A stretch of DNA of 46,222 bases from Sedimenticola sp. (GCA_002869585.1 PKUO01000010.1:1-46222), one strand, 5' to 3'. Positions 25,987 through 35,687 are shown, counted from the stretch's first letter. Notes: generated by a model from the letters alone, not told the origin. A program made the numbers and translations.

Positions 25987-26763
25987 ATGGGCATGCAACT
26001 GATAGACACCCACTGCCATTTTGATGATAACTCGTTCGACAGTGATCGAACTCAGGCCCTGGCCCGCGCCCATAGCGCCGGGGTCTGCGCCCAGATCATC
26101 CCGGCCATTGCCCGGAGCTGGTGGCCGCGGGTTAAGGCGGTCTGTGACCGCTATCCTGAAATCTACCCCGCCTACGGCCTGCATCCGATGTACCTGTCCG
26201 AGCACAAACTGGATGATCTACGGGAGTTGGCCGACTGGATCGAACGGGAAAAGCCCCTGGCAGTGGGTGAGTGCGGACTCGATTTCTACATTGACGATCC
26301 GGACAAACAGGCTCAACAGCGGTTTTTCGAGGGACAACTGGAACTGGCACTGCACTATCGTCTGCCGGTGATTATTCACGCCCGCCGTGCCGTTGAAGAG
26401 GTGATCAATACCCTGCGCAACTACCCCGGCATTCGCGGTGTACTGCACAGCTATTCCGGCAGCCAGGTGCAGGCCGAGCGCCTGATCGAGATGGGATTCA
26501 TGATGAGCTTTGGCGGCCCGATCACCTATGCGCGGGCGAATCGTCTGCGGCAACTGGTTGCCGATCTGCCCCTGGACAGTATTCTGCTGGAGACGGACGC
26601 CCCGGATCAGCCGGACAGCAGCCATCGCGGGGAGCGCAACGAACCCGCCTATCTGGGCCTGATTCTGAGCACCCTGAGTGAGCTGCGGGGAGAACCGGAA
26701 ACGCTGATTGCCGAGGCCACCAGCGCCAATGCCCAACGGCTGTTTGGTATCGCTTGCCCCTAG
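25987..26763 (+). CDS. yjjV: TatD-family metal-dependent hydrolase (YjjV-like)
   Basis: TatD-family enzymes are metal-dependent nucleases or deaminase-fold hydrolases. The 258-residue product begins MGMQLIDTHCHFDD, with the metal-binding HxH. It also has VGECGLDFY, VIIHARRAVEEV, and LLETDAPDQP, the other metal ligands of the barrel. HSYSGSQVQAERLIEMGF and GGPITYARANRLR match E. coli YjjV better than TatD. The start is the ATG at 25987; an upstream TTG at 25963 is not needed. TATTAT near 25950 may be a -10. Confidence 0.88.
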   Translation: MGMQLIDTHCHFDDNSFDSDRTQALARAHSAGVCAQIIPAIARSWWPRVKAVCDRYPEIYPAYGLHPMYLSEHKLDDLRELADWIEREKPLAVGECGLDFYIDDPDKQAQQRFFEGQLELALHYRLPVIIHARRAVEEVINTLRNYPGIRGVLHSYSGSQVQAERLIEMGFMMSFGGPITYARANRLRQLVADLPLDSILLETDAPDQPDSSHRGERNEPAYLGLILSTLSELRGEPETLIAEATSANAQRLFGIACP

Positions 26764-26764
26764 G

Positions 26765-26783
26765 GCCTGCAGTTACTGCAGGC
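26765..26783. terminator. Hairpin between convergent yjjV and exported-protein gene
   Basis: GCCTGCAG and CTGCAGGC form a perfect 8-bp stem around TTA, which is the stop codon of the minus-strand gene. No T tract follows on either strand. Confidence 0.4.
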
Positions 26784-27183
26784 TGCTCAACTGCTTGATC
26801 AGGGTGGTAGTTGCGGTAAAAAAATCCTCGTCGGGGTTCTCCTCACAGATGATCTGAACCCGGCGCATCACCGACTTGACCTCCACCCCCTGCAGCACAT
26901 CCATGGCGGTTGCCAGGGAAAGCCCCGTAACCAGACCCGACACCCAGTCCTGATAGCGGAGATACTCCAGGATCTCCCTGTCGTCCCCCTTTTCCCAACC
27001 GGCGTAAGTCGTCAGGTAGGAAGCGCAGGTTTTCACCCCGTACCCCTGAATCTGCGGTGCGCCCTCCGACAGCGCCATTGCAGGCAGGGTCAGCAGGCAC
27101 AGAATCACCCAGCGAGTGATTCGCCTACCCGCAAACCAGCGTAGAGAACAGAATACTTCATTATTATTATCTATTGTCTTCAT
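26773..27183 (-). CDS. Predicted exported protein, unknown function
   Basis: The 136-residue product has an N-terminal basic stretch (FAGRRITRW) followed by the hydrophobic core VILCLLTLPAMALSEG, a likely signal peptide with cleavage after ALS or nearby. The mature part is about 98 residues with two Cys, YGVKTCASYLTTYAGWEKGD and RRVQIICEENPDEDFF, consistent with one periplasmic disulfide, a layout like small HdeA or Rap1a proteins; I cannot assign a family. The long N-region before the signal is unusual. It is divergent from the 48-residue membrane peptide gene. Confidence 0.75.
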   Translation of the reverse strand: MKTIDNNNEVFCSLRWFAGRRITRWVILCLLTLPAMALSEGAPQIQGYGVKTCASYLTTYAGWEKGDDREILEYLRYQDWVSGLVTGLSLATAMDVLQGVEVKSVMRRVQIICEENPDEDFFTATTTLIKQLSSLQ

Positions 27184-27270
27184 AAAAAAATTTAATTAAA
27201 CCTTTTGCCTGACAGGTCGTCAAACATATTAGTATATACTTATATATTGGTAGATGTAGAAGGTGATACC

Positions 27271-27417
27271 ATGATTATTGACAACCTGACCCTTATTGCA
27301 ATCATTGCTGTGACAGCGATATCGGTATTCCTGCTCCTGGACTACAAGCCTGAGCGCATGAAAACTACCCGCCGCTCAGCCGCCTCCCCAGCAAAAGACA
27401 CCGAAACCCCTCGCTAA
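27271..27417 (+). CDS. Small single-pass membrane protein, 48 residues
   Basis: From the ATG at 27271, after GAAGGTG, the product is MIIDNLTLIAIIAVTAISVF followed by LLLDYKPERMK and a polar Ser/Pro/Thr tail. It has one membrane helix (about residues 6-25) and a basic cytoplasmic-type tail. The upstream region is AT rich with TATATACTTATATAT at 27232-27246. No family is recognised. An upstream start in the same frame adds residues without a ribosome binding site and is rejected. Confidence 0.55.
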   Translation: MIIDNLTLIAIIAVTAISVFLLLDYKPERMKTTRRSAASPAKDTETPR

Positions 27418-27477
27418 TTCCCGAGCCCGGCGCTTTTTTGCAGGCTTAAACGGCGCGTCAAAGACCCCTCATCACTA

Positions 27478-27512
27478 CGGACAGATTCATTATCCCATAA
27501 TGAATCTGTCCG
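27478..27512. repeat. Perfect 16-bp inverted repeat with 3-base loop
   Basis: CGGACAGATTCATTAT (27478-27493), CCC, then the exact complement (27497-27512). It lies in the 274-base gap between the 48-residue gene and the rhodanese gene. GCGGCGGGCTTTTGCTTTT follows on the plus strand, so termination is possible but there is no clean T tract. Confidence 0.7.
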
Positions 27513-27691
27513 CGGCGGGCTTTTGCTTTTCCCGAACAATGCCCATTCGCCATCGCTTCTGGATTGACAATCTTCAATGACGGTAGTGGGCTATTCCTTA
27601 CAATCACACTCAGTCTTTTTAGCCCGATACCCGGCTGGTTGGGAACCACATCGGTTTCCAGACCCAGCTTCACAATCCACGGAGACCATCC

Positions 27692-28186
27692 ATGGAAAGA
27701 GAATCCTACAAAACAATGGTGGCAGCCCTCAGCGGCCAGATCGAGGAGGTTTTCCCTTGGGATCTTCTGGACGAAATGGACCTCACCGATCCCCCCATGT
27801 TGCTGGATATACGCTGCCCCCACGAGTACCAGACCGCGCGCATTCCAGGATCCATCAACGTGCCTCGCGGTATCCTGGAAATGGCCGTGGACTATGGCTA
27901 TGAAGAGACCGTTGCCGATCTGGTCGCGGCACGGGAGCGAAGAATCATTATCATCTGCCGCTCCGGCAACCGCAGCATCCTCGCCTGCCATACCCTGCAA
28001 CAGATGGGCTACAGCAACGTGGCATCACTGCGCACCGGGCTGAAGGGCTGGAATGATTATGAACAGCCGCTGATCGATAACCAGGGACAGCCGTTGGATA
28101 TCGAACTGGTCGATACCTACTTCACGCCAACCCTGCTGCCGGAGCAACTAGGCACCAGCCCTGGTGCAGAGCGGGACAGCCAGTAA
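27692..28186 (+). CDS. Rhodanese-domain protein
   Basis: Rhodanese domains transfer sulfane sulfur through a persulfide on cysteine. The 164-residue single-domain product has LLDIRCPHEYQTARIPGSIN and the catalytic loop CRSGNRS with Cys89, followed by HTLQQMGYSNVASLRTGLKGW. GGAG lies nine bases before the ATG. The C-terminal 30 residues beyond the domain are acidic and not conserved. There is no signal peptide, so it acts in the cytoplasm. Specific sulfur acceptor is unknown; TusE/Dsr-like genes are not nearby. Confidence 0.9.
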   Translation: MERESYKTMVAALSGQIEEVFPWDLLDEMDLTDPPMLLDIRCPHEYQTARIPGSINVPRGILEMAVDYGYEETVADLVAARERRIIIICRSGNRSILACHTLQQMGYSNVASLRTGLKGWNDYEQPLIDNQGQPLDIELVDTYFTPTLLPEQLGTSPGAERDSQ

Positions 28187-28290
28187 CGCGGCTTAGGTTA
28201 GACCTGGGCCAACGGCCGTGACCGGCCTGCTTCCAATCCATAAATTAAACAGTATCATGGGGATAAGTCTCTTATTCGCAGGTACTAGCC

Positions 28291-31200
28291 GTGACGCAGA
28301 CCAACGCCCCATCACCGGGTAAATTCACAACTGACAGGCAGAGCCAGCCCTGGATATTTGCGCTGGTCATAGCGCTGCTTATCCTCCTCACAGAACAGGT
28401 GATCGAGCACTTCGCACAACGCAGTATCGTCGAAGAAGAGCAAGCTCATGTCATTGTTCACCTGTCCACAATACGGGCACGACTGGAAGGTGAGGTCAAC
28501 TCAAACCTGCTATTGGTCCAGGGACTGGCCGCTGTTATCGCAGCCCAGCCCAACATGGACCAGACGGAGTTCGCCCGTATAGCCAAAAATCTGACCAACA
28601 AGGGGAATGCCCTGCGTAACATTGTCGGCGCACCGGACATGGTGGCATCACTGCTCTATCCGGTCGCCGGTAACGAAGCCGTACTGGGACTGAATTACCG
28701 AACTCACCCGACCCAGAGCGCCGAGGCGATGCGCGCCATGGAACAAGGCAAACCGATAATCGCAGGACCGCTGGAACTAGTGCAGGGCGGCATTGGCATT
28801 ATTGCCCGAGAACCGGTGTTCATTGTAGAGGATCCAGGAATTCCTCCCCGCCCATGGGGGTTGATATCAGCGGTGCTCGATACAGACGAACTCTATCGAG
28901 TGACAGGGTTGGACAAGGTCGACCACGGTCTGCAACTGGCCATTCGCGGCACAGACGGCACCGGGGCCGATGGCCCTGTTTTTTTTGGCGAACCCCAGGT
29001 ATTCCAGCAAACACCTGTCACTCTCGATGTCAGCCTGCCCAGCGGCTCCTGGCAGTTGGCCGCAATGCCTGCCGCCGGCTGGGGCGAATCTGACAGTACA
29101 TTGGTCATAGTTCGTATTCTCGGGGTACTTATCGCGCTTGCTGCGGCAGTAGCGGGCTATCTGCTTTCTCAAGGCAATATTCGACTAACCAGAACAGCCG
29201 AGCAACTGGGTAACAGCGAGGCACGTCTGCGCACCCTGCTAAACACCATTCCCGACCTGATCTGGATGAAAGACCCGCAGGGTGCTTACCTGTTTTGCAA
29301 TCCCCGATTCGAGGCGATCTATGGTGCGAAAGAGTCCGAGATCAGGGGTAAATACGACCGTGATTTCATCGACGCCTCTCAGGCTGATGAAATTCAAAAG
29401 AGGGATCAAACCGCGATAGCAAGTAGCACTCCTCAGACCTATGAAGAGTGGGTCGTTTTTTCCGATGACGACCACCGTGAACTGCATGAAACGATCAAAA
29501 CCCCGGTCTACAACAACAACGCAAAACTGATCGGGATAATGGGCATCGGCCGTGATATCACCAAGCGCAAGCAGACAGAAGATGAACTGCGCAAGCAGAA
29601 GGCCCTGCTGGATCGCACCAGTCGCCTTGCCAAGGTTGGCGGCTGGCAATTTGATGTCGATACCCTGGAGGGATACTTCACCGAAGAGGCAAGGCGCATT
29701 CACGATCTGGAGCCCAACGCCAGTATATCCCTGGAAAAGGGGCTGAGTTTCTATACCGAAGAATCCCGCCCACTGATCGAGCAGGCTGTGAAGAATGCAC
29801 TGGAACAGGGCACACCCTACGACCTTGAGTTGGAGATGATCACGGCAACTGGTGCCCATAAGTGGATCAGGGCAATGGGTCAACCGATCAAAGAGGGGGG
29901 CAAGGTAGTGCGTGTGGAAGGGGCGATCCAGGATATCAGCGATCTGCATGAGGCTGAAGCCATCGCCCGGCAACGGGAGACCGTACTCGACTCGGTATTC
30001 CAGTCGATCCCCGATCTGTTCTTTCTCATGGATGCCGACGGGACCATACGAGACTATCGCGCACAGCAAACCGCCAACCTTTATGTGCCACCCGAGGCGT
30101 TTCTCGGAAAACGCATGTCCGAGGTGTTGCCACCCGATGTCAGCCAGTTATTTTCGCAAAAACTGCAATTAGCCTTCATGCAGAAAAAACTTATCACCTA
30201 TGAGTATGATCTAGCAATATCCGGGGAGGTACGCCGGTTTGAGAGCCGACTCAGCAAACTCCCGGACAGCGACCAGTGTATCGCCATCGTGCGCGACATC
30301 ACAGAGCAACACCACACCCATCAAGCATTAACGCAAAGCGAACAGCGCTATAGAAACCTGCTGGAAAACGCACCCTTTCCAGCCCTGCTCAGCGATGCCG
30401 AGAACGGAACACTGCTCTACTGTAATCGTCGAGTCGAGACCCTGTTCGGCCTCAACCACGACCAGGGAATCGGCATGCTGGCGAGTGTTTTCTACCAAAA
30501 TAGCGCCAATCGTCAAGGCTATATCGACCAACTGAAGGCACAGCAGCACATATATGACCTGGAACTCCCCATGCAGACACTGGATGGCAAGCCTTTCTGG
30601 GCGCTGGTGTCAGCATCTCTAATCGACTCCGTGATCTTTACCGCGATCAACGATATCAGCGACCGGAAAAATATGGAGGCGGAAATCACTGCGCTGAACA
30701 GCCAACTGGAAAAACGTGTCCTGGAACGCACCCGGGAGCTGGATGCAGCCAACAAAGAGCTGGAGACATTCACCTATTCTGTGTCGCACGATCTCAAAGC
30801 CCCGCTGCGTGGAATTGATGGCTACAGTCGTCTATTGCAGGAGCAGTATGACAGCCTGCTCGACGAGGAGGGCCAGTTGTTTCTCGGCAATGTGCGCGAG
30901 GGTGTCGAGCAGATGAACAGGCTGATCAACGACCTGCTCGCCTACTCGCGCATGGAACGTCGCAAACTGCAAAACAAGCTGATTGATATTCGGCAGCAGG
31001 TGGAAAAGATTCTGGCGGAGAGCCGTGAGCAGATTCAGGCAACCGGTGCTATTATCAGTGTAAATGTGGATGATATTTACGCACGGGCCGACCTGGATGG
31101 CTTCGCGATTGTGGTGCGAAACTTGCTGGACAACGCCCTGAAATTCAGCCGCGACAGCCAGCCGCCAACCATACAGATCAGCGCGACGCGGCAGGAAAAA

Positions 31201-31422
31201 TCTATTATTCTTGAGATAAAGGACAACGGCATCGGATTCGATATGCAATTTCATGAAAGGATCTTCGAAATCTTCCAACGTCTGCAGCGCGCCGAGGATT
31301 ACCCTGGAACCGGGGTCGGCTTGGCGATTGTGGCCAAGGCGATCAAGCGCATGAATGGCCGGGTATGGGCTGAAAGCACCCCTGGAGCTGGCGCAACATT
31401 CTTTGTGGAACTCGCGCAATGA
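28291..31422 (+). CDS. CHASE-PAS4 sensor histidine kinase
   Basis: The 1043-residue product starts at GTG 28291. It has a membrane helix at about 16-34, a periplasmic CHASE domain at about 70-235 (including NIVGAPDMVASLLYPVAGNE and VLGLNYRT), and a second membrane helix at about 269-291. Four PAS domains follow (about 310-430, 445-555, 560-680, 685-800). The kinase core has His833 in SVSHDLKAPLRGIDGYSR and an ATPase domain ending GVGLAIVAKAIKRMNGRVW. There is no receiver in this chain. Its stop overlaps the next gene (ATGA), which encodes a lone receiver, its probable partner. CHASE ligands are unknown. Confidence 0.9.
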   Translation: MTQTNAPSPGKFTTDRQSQPWIFALVIALLILLTEQVIEHFAQRSIVEEEQAHVIVHLSTIRARLEGEVNSNLLLVQGLAAVIAAQPNMDQTEFARIAKNLTNKGNALRNIVGAPDMVASLLYPVAGNEAVLGLNYRTHPTQSAEAMRAMEQGKPIIAGPLELVQGGIGIIAREPVFIVEDPGIPPRPWGLISAVLDTDELYRVTGLDKVDHGLQLAIRGTDGTGADGPVFFGEPQVFQQTPVTLDVSLPSGSWQLAAMPAAGWGESDSTLVIVRILGVLIALAAAVAGYLLSQGNIRLTRTAEQLGNSEARLRTLLNTIPDLIWMKDPQGAYLFCNPRFEAIYGAKESEIRGKYDRDFIDASQADEIQKRDQTAIASSTPQTYEEWVVFSDDDHRELHETIKTPVYNNNAKLIGIMGIGRDITKRKQTEDELRKQKALLDRTSRLAKVGGWQFDVDTLEGYFTEEARRIHDLEPNASISLEKGLSFYTEESRPLIEQAVKNALEQGTPYDLELEMITATGAHKWIRAMGQPIKEGGKVVRVEGAIQDISDLHEAEAIARQRETVLDSVFQSIPDLFFLMDADGTIRDYRAQQTANLYVPPEAFLGKRMSEVLPPDVSQLFSQKLQLAFMQKKLITYEYDLAISGEVRRFESRLSKLPDSDQCIAIVRDITEQHHTHQALTQSEQRYRNLLENAPFPALLSDAENGTLLYCNRRVETLFGLNHDQGIGMLASVFYQNSANRQGYIDQLKAQQHIYDLELPMQTLDGKPFWALVSASLIDSVIFTAINDISDRKNMEAEITALNSQLEKRVLERTRELDAANKELETFTYSVSHDLKAPLRGIDGYSRLLQEQYDSLLDEEGQLFLGNVREGVEQMNRLINDLLAYSRMERRKLQNKLIDIRQQVEKILAESREQIQATGAIISVNVDDIYARADLDGFAIVVRNLLDNALKFSRDSQPPTIQISATRQEKSIILEIKDNGIGFDMQFHERIFEIFQRLQRAEDYPGTGVGLAIVAKAIKRMNGRVWAESTPGAGATFFVELAQ

Positions 31423-31847
31423 CCACAACGATCAATCGACCCATTCTACTGATCGAAGATAACCCGGTGGATATCGACCTGACCCTGCGCGCCTTTTCCC
31501 GGCGCAATCTGGCCAATCCTATTGAAATCGCCCGGGATGGTGAAGAAGCGGTCGGTTGGATAGCGCGCTGGGAAGCCGGCGCTCCACTGCCGATCGTCAT
31601 TCTCCTCGACCTGAAACTGCCACGCATCGATGGGCTGGAGGTGCTGAGACGCTTCCGGGATCACGAGATCAGCAAAAACCTGCCGGTCGTGGTGCTGACT
31701 TCATCCAGCGAGGACCGCGATATCGAGACCGCCTACAACTACCATGCCAACTCGTATATCGTGAAACCGGTCAATTTTGACAAATTCACCGAGGTTGCAG
31801 CACAGATCGAACTGTACTGGTGCCTGCTCAACCAACCCCCAGAGTAA
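31419..31847 (+). CDS. Single-domain response regulator (Rcp1-like)
   Basis: The 142-residue product is a receiver only. It shows the acidic pair in LLIEDNPVDIDLTLRAF, the phosphoacceptor Asp64 in ILLDLKLPRIDG, the Thr/Ser in VVLTSSSEDRD and the Lys in SYIVKPVNF. The extended loop and C-terminus resemble Rcp1, the receiver partner of bacteriophytochrome kinases. The ATG overlaps the kinase stop by four bases, so the pair is translated together. It most likely shuttles phosphoryl groups from the kinase and may pass them to the receivers of the next gene product. Confidence 0.92.
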   Translation: MTTTINRPILLIEDNPVDIDLTLRAFSRRNLANPIEIARDGEEAVGWIARWEAGAPLPIVILLDLKLPRIDGLEVLRRFRDHEISKNLPVVVLTSSSEDRDIETAYNYHANSYIVKPVNFDKFTEVAAQIELYWCLLNQPPE

Positions 31848-31851
31848 CCCC

Positions 31852-34800
31852 GTGCACGTCTTATACGTCGAAGATAACGCGACAGATGCAGACCTGACCC
31901 TGCGCGCCCTAGCTCGCCTGTCGACGGACATCGACATGCATCACGTAACCACCCTCGCCGACGCCCGCCAGGCACTGCAACAACCAACAGGGTATGACCT
32001 GGCACTGATCGACCTGCGACTGCCGGATGGCAACGGCATGGAACTCCTATCACAGATCCGGGAACAGCAACTGCCCATTGCTGTGGTCATGTTAACCGGC
32101 TCGGGAGATCAGGAGACGGCGATCGCCGCACTCAAGGCTGGCGCAGACGATTACCTGAACAAGCAAAGCGACTACACTCGCCTGCCAGTGACGCTGCAAC
32201 AAGCGCAGAAACGTTTTCTGGAGACGACAAGTGTTCGCAACCATCGACTGCGGATTCTTTATGTCGAGCATAGCGATGCCGACATCGACCTGACCCGGCG
32301 TCACCTGGAAAAATACGCCCCGCATATCCACCTGACCGTGGTCAACAGCGCGGAACAGGCGCTGCAACTGCTGCCATCCAATCAGAATTCGTCATCCAAT
32401 TATGATGCGGTACTGCTGGACTACCGCTTGCCGGGAATCAATGCCCTGGAAATGGCGAAAATTTTGCGCCTGGATAGAGGTCTCAAACTCCCCATTGTGC
32501 TGATCTCGGGCCACGGCAGCGAGACGGTAGCTGTCGAGGCATTGCGCATCGGCATCGATGAGTACCTGACCAAGCATCAGGGCTATCTCTATGAGTTGCC
32601 CGCCACCCTGGAAAAGGTACAGCATCGGGCGAAACTGCTGGAGGAACAGGCGAATCTGCGCCAGACATCGGAACGGTTGAATCAGCTGCTTACTGCCAGC
32701 CCGGTGGTCCTCTACAGCCTGCGACTTTCCGATGATCAAATAGCCGCCACCTGGGTCAGCGACAACATCACTAAACTACTCGGTTATAGCGTAGAAGAGG
32801 CGCTATCACCCGACTGGTGGGTCAGCAATATCCACCCCCTTGACCGGGATTCCACCCTATTGGCTTTCGCATCCTTAGGAGAAATAAAGCACCTGGTTCA
32901 CGAGTACCGTTTTTTGGACAAGGAAGGCAAGATCCATTGGTTGCATGACGAAATCCAGCTGCGACTCGATGCCGATGGCAAGGCCGTGGAGGCAACAGGT
33001 GCCCTGCAGGATATAACCGTTGCCAAACAGGCGGACATCATCCAGCAAGCGCGTCTTTCGGTGTTCGACCAACTGGTGCAGCATGATTCACTGGAACAAC
33101 TGCTGGGTGACATCGTAGCGCAACTGGAGCATGCCCGCCCGGAAATGCGGGTTTCCATTCTACTCAAGGACATCAAAACAGGGCTTCTATACACAGGTGC
33201 GGCGCCCAGCCTGCCGGACTTTTACAACGCCGCTGTTGATGGTCTCGAACCCAAGATAGGTAACGGCTCATGCGGAACCGCCGCCGCCCTGGGTGAGCCG
33301 GTATTTGCCGAGGATATACAGACCCATCCCTACTGGCAGAAATACCTGGAGCTCACGCAGCAGGCTGGCGTGGCCGCCTGCTGGTCGATTCCATTCACCA
33401 ATGAAAACGGTGATGTACTAGGAACCTTTGGCATCTACTATGATCAGCCAAACTCACCCAGCCAGGCAGATCTGCACCTGATCACGGAATTTTCCCGCAT
33501 CACCGGTCTGGCGGTTGAGCGGTTTCGCGTGGAGACCTGCCTGCGCCAATATGCCCAGGTTTTTGAAAGCACGCGGGAAGGTATTGTCATCACCGACCTG
33601 ACCCCGAATATCATCAGCGTGAATCGCGCCTATCAGGAGATGACGGGATATACCCAGACCGAAGTGGTAGGGCGCAATCCACGTATACTAAAATCCGGAA
33701 GACACGGGGAAGCCTTCTATCAAACCATGTGGGCCAACATCCACACATCCGGTTACTGGCAGGGAGAGATCTGGAACCGGCGTAAAGACGGCGAGATTTA
33801 TCCGGAGCTACTCACCATAAGCACCGTCAAAGATGATCAGGGCAAGCCCAGCCACTATGTGGGTGTTCTGACCGACATCAGCCAGATCAAGCACACCGAA
33901 CAGAAACTCGAACATCTGGCACACTACGATCCACTTACCGAACTGCCCAACCGATTGCTGGTGCAGTCCCGCCTCGGCCATGCACTGGAACGCGCGCAGC
34001 GCCAGCACCTGGAAGCCGCGGTTCTGTTCATCGACCTGGACAGATTCAAAACCGTGAACGACAGTCTCGGCCACCCAGTGGGGGATGAACTGCTCGAGGC
34101 ATTTGCCCAGCGCATGCGTGACAGACTCAGAAAGGAAGACACCATGGGCCGTCTTGGGGGAGATGAGTTTCTGGTGGTGCTGGAAGAGCTGCAACACCCG
34201 GAAGATGCGGCAGGTGTTGCACAAAGCCTGATCAGCATGTTGGAAAGACCCTTCATATTATCAGGCGGACAAGAGGTCTATGTTGGGGCAAGCATCGGCA
34301 TCAGTATTTTTCCTGGAGATGGCAAAAACTCCATCGAACTGGTGCAGAACGCCGATACTGCCATGTACCAGGCCAAGGATCAGGGACGCAATACCTATCG
34401 GTTTTACACACCGGCACTATCTGAAGCGGTCAATGAAAGACTGGAGATGGAGGCGAAACTGAGACGCGCCTTGGTTAATAAGGAATTTGTTCTTTACTAT
34501 CAACAGCAAGTTGACATTAGCAGCAGCAAGATCAAGGGGGTCGAGGCACTGGTGAGATGGCAAAGCCCCACTGCCGGTATCATCTCGCCTGCTCGCTTCA
34601 TACCACTGGCAGAAGAGACCGGACTGATTCTTCCGTTGGGCGAATGGGTATTAAGAACAGCCTGCACCCAGACCAAACAGTGGCTGGATGCAGGACTTCC
34701 GGTTGAGGCGGTTGCCATCAACATCTCCAGCAGGCAACTCCAGCAGAAAAACATCGTCGAACTGGTCGCGCAAGTTCTGGCTGAAACCGGCCTTGCCGCC

Positions 34801-35205
34801 GAGCATCTGAAACTGGAACTGACCGAAAGCGTGATCATGGAACGCGGAGCGCAGGCAGTGAAAATCCTGACTGAACTCAGAGACCTTGGCGTCAGACTCG
34901 CGATTGATGATTTCGGCACCGGCTACTCATCTCTGGCCTACCTGAAACGCTTCCCGATTGACGAACTGAAAATCGATCAGAGCTTTGTGCGTGATATCCC
35001 CAGTGACAAAAATGACATGGAGATTGCCGCTACCATCATCGCTATGGGACGAAATCTCAACCTGAGCATCGTGGCTGAAGGCGTCGAGACTAAAGAGCAG
35101 CTTGAGTTTCTTACCGCACACGAATGCCAGGCATATCAGGGTTATCTTTACAGCCGCCCGATATCTTCGACGGAATTTGAGCTGTTACTGTCTGACTTAA
35201 CATGA
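31852..35205 (+). CDS. REC-REC-PAS-GAF-PAS-GGDEF-EAL signalling protein
   Basis: From the GTG at 31852 the product is 1117 residues; it starts VHVLYVEDNATDAD, so the longer open frame, which overlaps the previous gene, is rejected. Domains: REC1 (1-115, Asp54), REC2 (130-245, Asp190), PAS (270-390), GAF (405-560), PAS (565-690), GGDEF (695-855, intact GGDEF at 769-773) and EAL (870-1110, EALVRW at 898). EAL catalytic blocks are present: NISSRQLQQ, ELTESVIM, DDFGTGYSSL, VAEGVET. It could make or break cyclic di-GMP. In REC2 the acidic pair is Glu139-His140 instead of two acids. It follows the lone receiver by four bases. Confidence 0.92.
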   Translation: MHVLYVEDNATDADLTLRALARLSTDIDMHHVTTLADARQALQQPTGYDLALIDLRLPDGNGMELLSQIREQQLPIAVVMLTGSGDQETAIAALKAGADDYLNKQSDYTRLPVTLQQAQKRFLETTSVRNHRLRILYVEHSDADIDLTRRHLEKYAPHIHLTVVNSAEQALQLLPSNQNSSSNYDAVLLDYRLPGINALEMAKILRLDRGLKLPIVLISGHGSETVAVEALRIGIDEYLTKHQGYLYELPATLEKVQHRAKLLEEQANLRQTSERLNQLLTASPVVLYSLRLSDDQIAATWVSDNITKLLGYSVEEALSPDWWVSNIHPLDRDSTLLAFASLGEIKHLVHEYRFLDKEGKIHWLHDEIQLRLDADGKAVEATGALQDITVAKQADIIQQARLSVFDQLVQHDSLEQLLGDIVAQLEHARPEMRVSILLKDIKTGLLYTGAAPSLPDFYNAAVDGLEPKIGNGSCGTAAALGEPVFAEDIQTHPYWQKYLELTQQAGVAACWSIPFTNENGDVLGTFGIYYDQPNSPSQADLHLITEFSRITGLAVERFRVETCLRQYAQVFESTREGIVITDLTPNIISVNRAYQEMTGYTQTEVVGRNPRILKSGRHGEAFYQTMWANIHTSGYWQGEIWNRRKDGEIYPELLTISTVKDDQGKPSHYVGVLTDISQIKHTEQKLEHLAHYDPLTELPNRLLVQSRLGHALERAQRQHLEAAVLFIDLDRFKTVNDSLGHPVGDELLEAFAQRMRDRLRKEDTMGRLGGDEFLVVLEELQHPEDAAGVAQSLISMLERPFILSGGQEVYVGASIGISIFPGDGKNSIELVQNADTAMYQAKDQGRNTYRFYTPALSEAVNERLEMEAKLRRALVNKEFVLYYQQQVDISSSKIKGVEALVRWQSPTAGIISPARFIPLAEETGLILPLGEWVLRTACTQTKQWLDAGLPVEAVAINISSRQLQQKNIVELVAQVLAETGLAAEHLKLELTESVIMERGAQAVKILTELRDLGVRLAIDDFGTGYSSLAYLKRFPIDELKIDQSFVRDIPSDKNDMEIAATIIAMGRNLNLSIVAEGVETKEQLEFLTAHECQAYQGYLYSRPISSTEFELLLSDLT

Positions 35206-35243
35206 AACGCCTATATCAATAAATCGGCATAATTTACGCTGCA

Positions 35244-35687
35244 TCAATTGACAGTAATGGTAATTTTCTCAGAGATCAGTGGTGGATCCTGGGGTTCATG
35301 ATCTTCATCACCCAGCAGCAGTTGCAGGGTATGCCTACCAGAAGGCAAATCAAGAACAGCACTGGTCTCACCCTGGTCATAATGGACATGCTGCGTATCA
35401 CTGGGAATGGGCTCATCCAGATCGGGTAGTTTTTCTAAATCAATAAGAAGATGATGGTGACCGGCCGAATGCCTTTGCTTGCCCTTGGTTCCCGCAGGCG
35501 TTATTCCAAATCCTTTGATACCAAATTCAACCTTTACTGGATTCGTTACTACTGCTCCATCCTCCAGATTGACAAAAAACACCTTCGCATGTTCCGGTGG
35601 CGTATGTGCCCATGCGAATGAGGCTGCAACTAGAACACCCGCTGCTATGAGTGGCATAACGAGTAAAGTATTTATCTTATTGATCAT
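35244..35687 (-). CDS. Exported DUF4399 protein in copper operon
   Basis: From the ATG at 35687 (AGGAG nine bases upstream) the product is 147 residues with a signal peptide ending near ASFAWAHTPP. The mature part contains two DUF4399-like blocks: VFFVNLEDGAVVTNPVKVEF with KGKQRHSAGHHHLLID, and THQVHYDQGET-type residues with HTLQLLLGDEDHEPQDPPL. The repeated His clusters suggest a metal-binding periplasmic protein. It is last in the copper operon, about 48 bases after the original copB end, so a role in copper handling is likely but inferred. It is convergent with the GGDEF-EAL gene. Confidence 0.85.
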   Translation of the reverse strand: MINKINTLLVMPLIAAGVLVAASFAWAHTPPEHAKVFFVNLEDGAVVTNPVKVEFGIKGFGITPAGTKGKQRHSAGHHHLLIDLEKLPDLDEPIPSDTQHVHYDQGETSAVLDLPSGRHTLQLLLGDEDHEPQDPPLISEKITITVN

